IMG/VR virus record: IMGVR_UViG_3300020430_001474
Location: 1-23,274 of that record
Origin: a virus
DNA: 23,274 nt
Reading direction: 5' to 3' (one strand)
Each line of letters starts with the position of its first letter. The stretch's first letter is position 1. Shown one piece after another: positions 16,971-23,274 of this stretch. Under the pieces are notes generated by a model. It did no database searches, was not told the DNA's origin, and was given only the letters and a program-made list of their open reading frames with translations. The position numbers and the translations under genes are program-made.

Positions 16971-18667
16971 AGTTCTAGTTTTAGTTTATTATTAATTACT
17001 TTGTTCATATGTCTATTTGCACATAAGGCACTTTCTTGTATTATCCTTTGACCTGATAATGTAATAGCTTCAGATAGGATTACATTTCCATATCTAAAAC
17101 TACCTAAGGCTGTGGCTCCATATAAACTGTTTAACAAAATTTTCATTGTATACTGCATCAGATAATAGTATTCACCTTTTTCTTTATTTCCTGATTTGAA
17201 TGCTTTTTTCATTTGGTTTTTGTATAATACCCTTTCATCAAACCATTTATTTAAAATAGTAGATAATACTGATTCTCTATTAGTTTCAAAAAATACACCA
17301 TTAGCTGATATAGAAAGATTATTTTCTTCAATCATTTTTATTAATCTTCCAACATTAACAGTTGCTCTTTTACGTTGAGCATTTTCTACTATTAATTCTT
17401 CTTCATAATCTCTTTCTTTTAAATCGTTAAGACCCAATCTATTATTGCGATCATCTGCATCTATGATACGTCCCTTAAGTGTTTCTTTACCTATGTTAAT
17501 TGACATAATTATAGATGGATACAGTGATGTTAAATCCTCGTCAAACATATATTTATACACTCCAGCTTTAGGACAAAATAAGTAACCCCCAGCGTAGTTT
17601 TTCTTATGGATAGGATTTTCATCCCTTCTTGGTGGAATTATATTTTGAGATAATAAATAAGCTGAAATAGCTCCATCTTGGGTTACACTGTTTGAGTATA
17701 CTTCACTATAGTTATGTTTACCTTTATGGGATAAGTTTTTAGTTAATGCTATATATTGTAGTTTTTCATCTAATAGTTTAAGTATTTCAACATCACGAAA
17801 GTTATATTGAATGAATTTTTGGATATCAGTTTCAAATAACTGGTCTAAATTACCGTCATATTCTATTTTATTTACTTTAGCATATTTCTCTCCAATTGCA
17901 TCCAACTTCCAACTTGGTTCATCTTTCCAACTATATTTTTTATGTAACCTCATATAATCTAAAGATTCAACCCCTACAATTTCTACAAATTGGTTACGTT
18001 TAAACCAGTAACTATTATTTTTTTTACAATTTACTTTACCAATTGGAGATAAATGTCTAGCTAAATCCTCACCTAATGTATTACACATTCTATAATATAG
18101 ATAAGGTATATCAAAGAAATCACTATTATAACCAATTAAGATATCAGGATCAATATCTCTCATAGCTTCAATAAATTTACCTAATAATTCATTTTCTGTT
18201 TTACAAGGTATAATTTGTTTATTTTTTGCTTTAGTATGTTTTAGTTGATTTTTTCTATCTAAAATTAAAATGTGCCATGTATCTGGTGTTTTATCCCACC
18301 ATGCTATTGATGTAATTGGCATAGGTGCACTTTCAATATAATCTTCAGTTAATGCTCCTCCAATTTCACACTCAATATCAAAAAATACTTCTCTATGACC
18401 AGTGGAAGGTTTATCATCAATACCATATCTTTCAATAAGATATTTTTGATACGGTTTCATATCATGAAAATGAATATTTGGTGTATTTCTATCCCAATTA
18501 GTAGTGGCAGTTAATTTTTCACCATTAATACCTTTTAACTTACCATTAGGATCTTCTACATAAGCTGTATTATACCATTCTATTTCATCATAACCTACTT
18601 CATCCCAAAGATGTATTTTAAATTTATTTTTACCTAAATTAGTGGTATAACATTTTTTATAACTCAT
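16961..18667 (-). CDS. 43A: DNA polymerase family B, N-terminal part, gp43A
   Basis: A 568-residue family B polymerase fragment, T4 gp43 type. Exonuclease motifs: Exo I FFDIECE (Asp97, Glu99), Exo II NSDFFD (Asn181, Asp186), Exo III YNFRD (Tyr288, Asp292). Polymerase motifs: A DLTSLYPS (378-385) and B KILLNSLYG (509-517). The reading frame stops 52 residues after motif B, before motif C, which lies in the separate gene 15413-16348. Together the two total 879 residues, close to T4's 898. The proofreading and nucleotide-binding sites are here, but catalysis needs the other chain. The start overlaps a 58-residue gene; the stop overlaps the next gene. No intein-like sequence is at the C-terminus. 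Confidence 0.95.
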   Translation of the reverse strand: MSYKKCYTTNLGKNKFKIHLWDEVGYDEIEWYNTAYVEDPNGKLKGINGEKLTATTNWDRNTPNIHFHDMKPYQKYLIERYGIDDKPSTGHREVFFDIECEIGGALTEDYIESAPMPITSIAWWDKTPDTWHILILDRKNQLKHTKAKNKQIIPCKTENELLGKFIEAMRDIDPDILIGYNSDFFDIPYLYYRMCNTLGEDLARHLSPIGKVNCKKNNSYWFKRNQFVEIVGVESLDYMRLHKKYSWKDEPSWKLDAIGEKYAKVNKIEYDGNLDQLFETDIQKFIQYNFRDVEILKLLDEKLQYIALTKNLSHKGKHNYSEVYSNSVTQDGAISAYLLSQNIIPPRRDENPIHKKNYAGGYLFCPKAGVYKYMFDEDLTSLYPSIIMSINIGKETLKGRIIDADDRNNRLGLNDLKERDYEEELIVENAQRKRATVNVGRLIKMIEENNLSISANGVFFETNRESVLSTILNKWFDERVLYKNQMKKAFKSGNKEKGEYYYLMQYTMKILLNSLYGATALGSFRYGNVILSEAITLSGQRIIQESALCANRHMNKVINNKLKLELWP

Positions 18668-18833
18668 TTGGTCTTATCTGTGATAATATATTCATAACTT
18701 CTTCTACCTCATATTTACATAATTGCCCCTCACATAAATCCTGACAACATCTATCAGTGTTGGCATAAATAAATTCTAATGCTTTATCTATTTTTGCCCA
18801 CTCTTCTTTAGATAATTGTTTCGGGATTGGCAT
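18657..18833 (-). CDS. Small Cys-containing protein upstream of polymerase
   Basis: A 58-residue protein that I translated directly: MPIPKQLSKEEWAKIDKAL, then a helical Cys-rich segment with RCCQDLCEGQLCKYE (Cys29, Cys30, Cys34, Cys39) and VEEVMNILSQIRP. The four cysteines within 11 residues suggest a small metal-binding or disulfide unit. It begins inside the end of the MazG-like gene (26 bases shared) and ends 11 bases inside gp43A, in the same overlapping style as the other genes, which supports reality. Function unknown. Confidence 0.6.
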   Translation of the reverse strand: MPIPKQLSKEEWAKIDKALEFIYANTDRCCQDLCEGQLCKYEVEEVMNILSQIRPNEL

Positions 18834-19392
18834 TAGGTAAACATTTTTCTATTTCATCCTGAGTAAAAAATTTATTTAAATCAGGTTTAAAATAATTAAT
18901 ACTTTTCATCACTTTTCTGTCTCGTGATCTATATACAATATACCTTCCTTCATCAACCTTTTCATAATGACAGGCCTCACCTTGTTCCTCACTTCTTTTG
19001 CCGACGGTCTGTATGGCTTCTTCTTCAGTTTTACAAGCTTTTGACATATTGCTTGCTTGTACTTCAAGATAGGCTGGCCATATCTTATCTTTAAGGCCAT
19101 GTAACATAACACCGTTCCCAATGGAAACGTAAGTAATATCGCACAAAGCGTCCAAAATTTCCACAATGTCGCCTCGTTCGCAAGCTTCTCTATACTCCTC
19201 AAGTTCTTCGAGGACAAAATCATAGACGAATTTCCACTCTTTTTCGTCCGGAATTGTAGGTTCATAGTTATTAGGTTTATTAAATGTTTGATTAAACGTT
19301 TCTACCTCAGATACAAAAGGTACATATCCCTCCTCTGATTGGCATTTATACTTTTCAGTATCTACTTTAAATAATTTTAATTGTTTACTCAT
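18808..19392 (-). CDS. MazG-like nucleotide pyrophosphohydrolase
   Basis: A 194-residue all-helical NTP pyrophosphohydrolase. The catalytic core is FVLEELEEYREACERGD (E62, E63, E66) followed by EILDALCDITYV (E78, D81, D85): the EExxE...ExxD pattern coordinating Mg2+. EVQASNMSKA (110-119) matches the conserved segment after it. A C-terminal extension ends YFKPDLNKFFTQDEIEKC. Such enzymes remove unwanted nucleoside triphosphates or trim ppGpp-like or modified nucleotides; here it may clean up deazapurine or dUTP-type species. The middle of the gene (about 18940-19210) is richer in G+C (29 of 60 bases at 19141-19200) than its neighbours, with GAG, GGC and TTG codons. This suggests recent acquisition. 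Confidence 0.8.
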   Translation of the reverse strand: MSKQLKLFKVDTEKYKCQSEEGYVPFVSEVETFNQTFNKPNNYEPTIPDEKEWKFVYDFVLEELEEYREACERGDIVEILDALCDITYVSIGNGVMLHGLKDKIWPAYLEVQASNMSKACKTEEEAIQTVGKRSEEQGEACHYEKVDEGRYIVYRSRDRKVMKSINYFKPDLNKFFTQDEIEKCLPNANPETII

Positions 19393-19870
19393 TATTACTC
19401 ATTTTTTTCCACCAAGATGTTTTAGCACCCCTAGGCATTGTTAGACCCCCAATATAATGAGAATCACTTAAATGCTCAACCTGTTTTAAATAATCAGGTA
19501 AAGCTTCTGAGTCTTCCCTTTCCCAAGGATATACTATCCACTCATCACCTACTTCTCTAGCATACATTGCATCCTTAAATTTAGATGTAGGTTTATGATG
19601 TAATACAGCCCAATAAGCTCCTGGTGCTTTGCTTAAAGTATGTCCTGTATCATTTATATCATCAACTACTAAAGTATTTTTACCTGGGTGTAATACTAAA
19701 GGTAAACCTAATTGGTGTGAAATTAATACTGCTGGGATTAAACCTCCTCTCGGTAATCCCATTACTGAGTCTATATTGGGATAATCCATAAAAATTTTAG
19801 TACATAAAATTTCTACACATTTTTCTATTTCCTCCCAATCAAGAAATATTTTAGATGTTGTGTCCTCCAT
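19385..19870 (-). CDS. Type I phosphoribosyltransferase
   Basis: A 161-residue phosphoribosyltransferase-like protein. The PRPP loop is LVVDDINDTGHTL (67-79), with adjacent Asp70/Asp71, and a preceding GLPRGGLIPAV segment (38-48) typical of the family's dinucleotide-side loop. The downstream region (YAREVGDEWIVYPWERED) resembles the hood of xanthine/guanine-type enzymes, which commonly end with a W-x-x-x-P-W-E segment. It would attach ribose-5-phosphate from PRPP to a purine base and so could supply GMP/GTP for FolE, or salvage modified bases. The specificity is inferred. The first 20 bases overlap folE. Confidence 0.82.
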   Translation of the reverse strand: MEDTTSKIFLDWEEIEKCVEILCTKIFMDYPNIDSVMGLPRGGLIPAVLISHQLGLPLVLHPGKNTLVVDDINDTGHTLSKAPGAYWAVLHHKPTSKFKDAMYAREVGDEWIVYPWEREDSEALPDYLKQVEHLSDSHYIGGLTMPRGAKTSWWKKMSNNE

Positions 19871-20537
19871 TATTTATTTTTATTGAATCAAAGAATTCTT
19901 TTCTAGCTAAATTTTGATTTGCTCTAAATACACCTGATGCTTTAGTTGTAACCATAGAGGCACCTTCATGTTTTACACCTCTACAACTAACACAATTATG
20001 TGTACCTACAATAGTAACAATTACTCCTTTATTCCTTTCACAAATTTCATTTACTGCATTATGAATTGCTGCCGTTAATTGTTCCTGTATAGCTCCTCTT
20101 CTACCAAATAATTCAACTATTCTATTTAATTTAGATAATCCAACTACTTTTCCTCCTTCTCCGGCTATATAACCAATGTGTACTACACCTTTAATTGTTT
20201 GGTGGTGATGAGAACACATAGATGTTAAAGGAATATTTCTCTCAATAATAATACCATCATAACCATCAGAAGGAAAAGCTGTAACATCAGACATTGGGGT
20301 ATATCTACCTGCCCATAAATCGTTTACATAAGCTTTAGCTACTCTCCTAGGTGTATCAGCCGAATTAGGATCATCTTGCCAATCACAATCTAATGCTTCT
20401 AAAAATCGAGCATAGGCTGCAGTGGCCTTTTCTATCATTTTTTCTTTTTGTTTATCAGTTAAGGGAAAGCTATGTGAAACACCATTTGCATAACCTTTTT
20501 TTACAACTTCTAAATTTAATTTTTTCTTTCTTGACAT
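19851..20537 (-). CDS. folE: GTP cyclohydrolase I
   Basis: A 228-residue GTP cyclohydrolase I, which converts GTP to 7,8-dihydroneopterin triphosphate. Visible landmarks: DTPRRVAKAY (61-70), SMCSHHH with zinc ligands and catalytic His (Cys108, His110-112), GLSKLNRIVELFGRR (133-147), QEQLT (151-155) and CVSCRGVKHEGASM, with Cys182 as the third zinc ligand. The N-terminal 30 residues are a basic extension. The product enters folate or, as the neighbours suggest, the deazapurine route via QueD and QueE. The start is preceded by AAAAATTAAATTT. It is followed by the phosphoribosyltransferase gene with 20 bases of overlap. Confidence 0.95.
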   Translation of the reverse strand: MSRKKKLNLEVVKKGYANGVSHSFPLTDKQKEKMIEKATAAYARFLEALDCDWQDDPNSADTPRRVAKAYVNDLWAGRYTPMSDVTAFPSDGYDGIIIERNIPLTSMCSHHHQTIKGVVHIGYIAGEGGKVVGLSKLNRIVELFGRRGAIQEQLTAAIHNAVNEICERNKGVIVTIVGTHNCVSCRGVKHEGASMVTTKASGVFRANQNLARKEFFDSIKINNGGHNI

Positions 20538-20551
20538 AAATTTAATTTTTA

Positions 20552-21052
20552 TTAATACTCTAATTTTATTTGTTCAACCCATTTAGATAATCTATCTTGT
20601 GTTAATTCACCTTGATTATCTTCATCTATGCATAAACCATAGAAAACATCATCTTTTATTATTGATTTTGGGGTTGTATCAAAATCATAAGACTCATCCT
20701 TATCAGTATAACCTATTACTCTACCTCCATTATCTAAAACAACTTTAGCTAAAATTCCTACTCCATCACAAAACCACTCATCATAACCTAATTGATCTCC
20801 TAAACCAAATATTGCTACTGTTTTACCTGTAAAATCTATTGTTTTAAATTCCTCAAAATAATCTTCCCAATCACTTTGAAGTTCACCATCATACCAAGTA
20901 GGTATACCTAATATAAATCTATCATAATCCCAATCTTCAGGAGTTAAATCTGCAACAGTAGTTACTTCTACATCACCTAATAATTTAACTAAATCCTCTG
21001 TAACTAACTCTGTATTACCTGTATCAGAACCGTATATTAATTTTAAACGCAT
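20552..21052 (-). CDS. Flavodoxin (long-chain type)
   Basis: A 166-residue flavodoxin. The FMN phosphate loop is GSDTGNTE (8-15), with later loops LGIPTWYDGELQSDWEDY (about 49-66) and FGLGDQLGYDEWFCDGVG (82-99), the latter two forming the FMN isoalloxazine site. The insertion and length fit the long-chain group. Flavodoxin supplies electrons to radical SAM enzymes; QueE of several bacteria uses it. Directly downstream of and overlapping the queE gene by 10 bases, it is very likely the partner reductant of QueE and perhaps also of the radical SAM protein at 14523-15410. Confidence 0.92.
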   Translation of the reverse strand: MRLKLIYGSDTGNTELVTEDLVKLLGDVEVTTVADLTPEDWDYDRFILGIPTWYDGELQSDWEDYFEEFKTIDFTGKTVAIFGLGDQLGYDEWFCDGVGILAKVVLDNGGRVIGYTDKDESYDFDTTPKSIIKDDVFYGLCIDEDNQGELTQDRLSKWVEQIKLEY

Positions 21053-21825
21053 CTTTCTGTATTAAAAGCCATGATATGAGAACGGCCTGTAAATCTCCAT
21101 CCTCTATCTCTGACAAAGTTCATAACTACTGGGTACGACTCAAATAATGATTCTCTATCATCACCTGCAGGCATAGCCCAAATTTTTTCTGCTGGTACAT
21201 TTAATTCTTTAATTAAATCTTCTACTTCAGGAACCATAGATAAATCCTTATCAATTACTGGTTTGATATGATAATCAGAATGATAATCAATAGATTGTCT
21301 AATTGCCTCCATATTACATCTTTTAGAATTATGTTTTTTAACCATTCTTTCATCTACTATTTCTCCTTGAGGTGTTACAGCTCCCACCACTGGAATACTG
21401 TTGCTAAACTTAGGACTAATAGATAACAGATTAATAGGATAATCGGTAGGTAAGAAATGGGATCCTTCTGTTTCAATCGTGATAAAAATTTCTCTATCAT
21501 GAGCAAAATGGGTTAGTTCATTTACTAAAGCGGGATGCATTGTAGGAGAACCTCCTGTTAACATCATCTCTTTAATATGGGGATGCTCATCATACATGTC
21601 AATAATATCTTGGAAATTATAAGTACCTTTTTCTGGGTGAATACTTGTATACCAAGAATCACACCATCCTCCTTCTCCAAAATAGCATCTATGAGTACAC
21701 CCTGTAGTTCTAATAACAATTGTAGGATAACCCTGTCTGGAACCTTCTGATTGTACTGCTGTATATAATTCTAATACAGGTAGTGTTTTTTGATAGTCTC
21801 CTATCCTTTTTAATTTTCTGTGCAT
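21043..21825 (-). CDS. queE: 7-carboxy-7-deazaguanine synthase (QueE), radical SAM
   Basis: A 260-residue radical SAM enzyme converting 6-carboxytetrahydropterin to 7-carboxy-7-deazaguanine. After a start-strand LPVLELYTAVQSEGSRQGYPTIV typical of QueE come the cluster cysteines CTHRCYFGEGGWCD (Cys43, Cys47, Cys55) and LTGGSP (89-94), a SAM-contact motif. ETEGS and SPK follow as in QueE. The spacing C-x3-C-x7-C differs from the common C-x3-C-x2-C by five extra residues in the cluster loop, a variation within QueE families. It overlaps flavodoxin. The next step, QueC, is not in this window. Confidence 0.9.
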   Translation of the reverse strand: MHRKLKRIGDYQKTLPVLELYTAVQSEGSRQGYPTIVIRTTGCTHRCYFGEGGWCDSWYTSIHPEKGTYNFQDIIDMYDEHPHIKEMMLTGGSPTMHPALVNELTHFAHDREIFITIETEGSHFLPTDYPINLLSISPKFSNSIPVVGAVTPQGEIVDERMVKKHNSKRCNMEAIRQSIDYHSDYHIKPVIDKDLSMVPEVEDLIKELNVPAEKIWAMPAGDDRESLFESYPVVMNFVRDRGWRFTGRSHIMAFNTERCV

Positions 21826-21867
21826 ATGTTAATTTTTTAAAGTGGTTTTACAGTCACTATTCAAAAC

Positions 21868-22332
21868 CTATTCTACGTAACAAGCTGCATTTTTACCATG
21901 TTCCATGAACTTAACTTTGGTAACTCTAACTCTACCCTCAGTTTCAGTATCAACAAACTTATTAAGCTTATTATAAATATACTCAGCAAATTTCTCTGCG
22001 CCAGTAGCTGGAATTACTCTTACCTGAGCTACACCTGCTCTATCCATTTGTTGAAATGCTTTTAATTCTGGATCATCTTCAGCTACTACTAAAGTATGAT
22101 CAAACATATAATCCATCCATTCTTTTGGTGATTTACCATCAATTTGAGTTTTAGCTCTCTTCATTCCACCAAAATCCCATACCCAATTTCTTTCATCTAA
22201 TTCCCCTTCAAAATATACTTTAAATGAAATACCATAACCATGTACAAATCTACAGTGTGTTGTTGTTGCTTTCCATTGACGAAATACTGTAGAAAAACCG
22301 TCAAATACTTTACTTGATTGAAATTTACCCAT
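21868..22332 (-). CDS. queD: 6-carboxytetrahydropterin synthase-like (QueD), HGYG type
   Basis: A 154-residue protein of the pyruvoyltetrahydropterin synthase/QueD family, expected to make 6-carboxytetrahydropterin from dihydroneopterin triphosphate. Cys27 in HCRFVHGYG and His31 align with the catalytic Cys and one zinc ligand of E. coli QueD. The third position of the usual HGH zinc motif is Tyr33. I recall similar CRxxHGY variants in alphaproteobacterial homologues, so this may be a subgroup trait with His26 as a possible replacement ligand. Other landmarks: WVWDFGGMK (50-58), FDHTLVV (77-83), and EHG (144-146) near the C-terminus. It precedes queE with a 42-base gap. Confidence 0.85.
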   Translation of the reverse strand: MGKFQSSKVFDGFSTVFRQWKATTTHCRFVHGYGISFKVYFEGELDERNWVWDFGGMKRAKTQIDGKSPKEWMDYMFDHTLVVAEDDPELKAFQQMDRAGVAQVRVIPATGAEKFAEYIYNKLNKFVDTETEGRVRVTKVKFMEHGKNAACYVE

Positions 22333-22570
22333 TATACCATTTTTTTATTTTATCTACTGGTTGTACACCAACTATTCTACTACCTATTTCCTGACCTAAA
22401 TCATTCACTCTAACAAGTGAAGGAACTGTTCTAACTCCAAATTTAGCAGCTAGCTCTGTGTCATTATCTATATCCACTTTTTGATAAGGAATACCTGATT
22501 GTTCTACTAGGGGCCCAAATGTCTTACAAGGTGAACACCATGATGCTGTGAAATAATATACTTTATTCAT
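22325..22570 (-). CDS. Thioredoxin-like protein
   Basis: An 81-residue thioredoxin-fold protein. The active site is WCSPCK (11-16) with redox cysteines Cys12 and Cys15, and the cis-Pro loop VRTVPSLV (46-53) follows. It is shorter than typical thioredoxin (about 105), lacking the first beta strand and part of the helix. It would reduce disulfides, perhaps for ribonucleotide reductase or QueE/QueD-related enzymes. It is the first gene after the gap that contains a CorA stop and a GTATATT motif and overlaps queD's start by 8 bases. Confidence 0.9.
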   Translation of the reverse strand: MNKVYYFTASWCSPCKTFGPLVEQSGIPYQKVDIDNDTELAAKFGVRTVPSLVRVNDLGQEIGSRIVGVQPVDKIKKWYNG

Positions 22571-22583
22571 TTTTTATTGTTTA

Positions 22584-22598
22584 CGTTAATATACAAAA
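22584..22598 (-). promoter_or_regulatory. TTTTGTATATTAACG motif before thioredoxin
   Basis: A GTATATT-type word in the 46-base gap upstream of the thioredoxin start, 14 to 28 bases before it. It is shared with the sites near 12310-12327 and 9920. It is a candidate promoter or operator core for the trx-queD-queE-folE transcript, with low certainty. Confidence 0.3.
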
Positions 22599-22616
22599 TG
22601 GAATTAGCTAATCCAA

Positions 22617-23015
22617 CTAAATCCACTTATTTTTTTTAAAATAATACCACATTCCTCCTACTGTACCTAAAGTTAAAATACTAAAGATCCAAAATCCATG
22701 ATCATCAGAAATTAAAGGAACGTCATCAAAATTCATTCCCCATAATCCTGTATAGAATGATAATGGTAGAAATATAGTAGACCAAATTGTAAGTAAATTT
22801 AATCTACGATTCATAAGATCATTATGTCTTTTTTCAATCATAGATTCTAATACTTCAAATATTTGAATTAAATCTAAATATTCTCCTTTTAATAATTCTC
22901 TTTTTAAATTATAGAAATCATTTGTATCATAATCTTTTTTTTCAAAGATAATAATTTCATAATATTCTAATGCTTTTTTTAATTGCTCTCTTTTTTCCAT
23001 AAATCTAGTGTCCAA
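22617..23015 (-). CDS. Mini CorA-like divalent cation channel, membrane domain only
   Basis: A 132-residue protein matching the C-terminal part of CorA Mg2+ channels. It has a long helix (LDLIQIFEVLESMIEKRHNDLMNRRLNLLTI), then the first membrane helix ending in the selectivity motif YTGLWGMN (88-95, GMN at 93-95), a short loop with FDDVPLISDDHG, and a second helix (FWIFSILTLGTVGGMWYYF) with a basic tail KKNKWI. Normal CorA has about 315 residues; the cytoplasmic funnel domain is missing. It may still form a pentameric pore or regulate host Mg2+. A start at 23000 (MEKREQ) is possible. It overlaps the preceding membrane protein gene. Confidence 0.8.
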   Translation of the reverse strand: MDTRFMEKREQLKKALEYYEIIIFEKKDYDTNDFYNLKRELLKGEYLDLIQIFEVLESMIEKRHNDLMNRRLNLLTIWSTIFLPLSFYTGLWGMNFDDVPLISDDHGFWIFSILTLGTVGGMWYYFKKNKWI

Positions 23016-23182
23016 AGTAATGATTCAATAAAATATAGAACTCCAACTAACATCATTCCATAATGTGTCCATTCACCATCATGACCATAAGTAAAGTCTT
23101 GATAAATAGAAGGAATAGCAGAGCCCATTATTGCAATACTAAATATTAATTTTGTGTATTTGTTTTCTAAAAATTTTCTCAT
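22979..23182 (-). CDS. Small two-helix membrane protein
   Basis: A 67-residue protein starting MRKFLENKYTKLIF. Two hydrophobic stretches, IFSIAIMGSAIPSIY (about 13-27) and MMLVGVLYFIESLLWTL, would cross the membrane with an acidic, His-containing loop (QDFTYGHDGEWTH). A longer open frame upstream reads through the tRNA-like sequence and is not credible. The start at 23182 is preceded by the A/T-rich AAATTAAAA tract that marks starts here. Function unknown. It overlaps the CorA-like gene, so the two may act together. Confidence 0.6.
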   Translation of the reverse strand: MRKFLENKYTKLIFSIAIMGSAIPSIYQDFTYGHDGEWTHYGMMLVGVLYFIESLLWTLDLWKKESN

Positions 23183-23196
23183 TTTTAATTTATTAG

Positions 23197-23274
23197 CTAC
23201 CCAGACAGGACTCGAACCTGTGACCTCTTTGACCTCTTTGCTTTTCACGATCGATTGTATTACGAGTTTCACTT
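23197..23274 (-). tRNA. tRNA 3' half (T arm and acceptor strand), rest unresolved
   Basis: On the minus strand ACAGG-TTCGAGT-CCTGT is a perfect T arm (23221-23205), preceded by the typical variable loop AGGTC and followed by an acceptor strand CTGGGTA (23204-23198) with discriminator G at 23197. No encoded CCA. The 53 bases before the T arm do not fold into an anticodon arm that I can confirm, and no matching 5' acceptor (TACCCAG) is visible, so the gene extends past the window edge, has a long variable arm, or is a remnant. Anticodon not assigned. Confidence 0.5.
23222..23239. repeat. Tandem 9-base repeat in tRNA-like sequence
   Basis: GACCTCTTT occurs twice in a row on the plus strand (23222-23230 and 23231-23239), immediately next to the T arm. 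One copy contains the variable loop (AGGTC on the minus strand). The duplication spoils a standard anticodon-arm layout. Confidence 0.8.

Noticed and set aside
15413-18667. Split intein joining the polymerase halves
   Set aside because: gp43A ends KLKLELWP and gp43B starts MKHLEDTPWF; there is no intein N- or C-terminal motif at the junctions.
18909-19265. Minus-strand 118-codon frame inside the MazG-like gene
   Set aside because: It is an alternative frame; the MazG frame carries the catalytic EExxE...ExxD pattern. The long shadow frame follows from the local higher G+C.
21826-21867. Terminator between queD and queE
   Set aside because: AGTG/CACT gives only four pairs with a 10-base loop; queD and queE are probably co-transcribed.
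23197-23274. Phage attachment site in a tRNA gene
   Set aside because: No integrase or repressor gene in the window and the gene content is that of a lytic T4-like phage.

Overview
The window is a compact, AT-rich piece of a lytic T4-superfamily (myovirus-like) phage genome. Every gene I can support lies on the minus strand, so transcription runs from high to low coordinates. Stops and starts usually overlap or abut (many ATGA-type junctions). The diagnostic genes are a gp43-type family B DNA polymerase, a gp45-type sliding clamp and a gp44/gp62-type clamp loader. Starts are preceded by A/T-rich tracts such as AAATTAAATTATG and not by Shine-Dalgarno sequences. Together with a DUF2452-type gene, this suggests a Bacteroidota host, but that is an inference.

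Layout in transcription order. (a) 23274-22325: the 3' half of a tRNA-like sequence, a two-helix membrane protein, a CorA-like membrane domain and a thioredoxin. (b) 22332-18808: a nucleotide module with QueD, QueE, flavodoxin and FolE (GTP towards 7-carboxy-7-deazaguanine), followed by a phosphoribosyltransferase and a MazG-like pyrophosphohydrolase. (c) 18833-13798: replication genes. The DNA polymerase is split: exonuclease domain and motifs A and B are in 16961-18667, motif C (DTDS) and the thumb are in 15413-16348, and two unrelated small genes lie between them. A radical SAM/SPASM gene sits between the second polymerase half and the clamp. (d) 13805-9951: small proteins, then a chaperone block with Hsp20, GroES and a full-length GroEL. 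The hsp20 gene is bracketed by two hairpins sharing a 12-base core in opposite orientation. (e) 9920-6534: clamp loader large and small subunits, a DUF1599-like protein and a PD-(D/E)XK nuclease with a probable Fe-S cluster. (f) 6516-1: a promoter, a small ribbon-helix-helix-like protein, then a glycan island with two GT4 enzymes, three GT-A-type enzymes, a methyltransferase and a sugar-nucleotide epimerase cut by the window edge.

How it may fit together: replication, nucleotide supply and a deazapurine pathway are co-transcribed, so the phage may modify its DNA or the host's tRNA. QueC and any DNA-inserting transglycosylase are not in this window. Chaperonin genes could help fold phage proteins. 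The glycan genes could decorate virions, modified bases or the host surface. The most distinctive observation is the polymerase split with two genes inserted and no visible intein or homing endonuclease.
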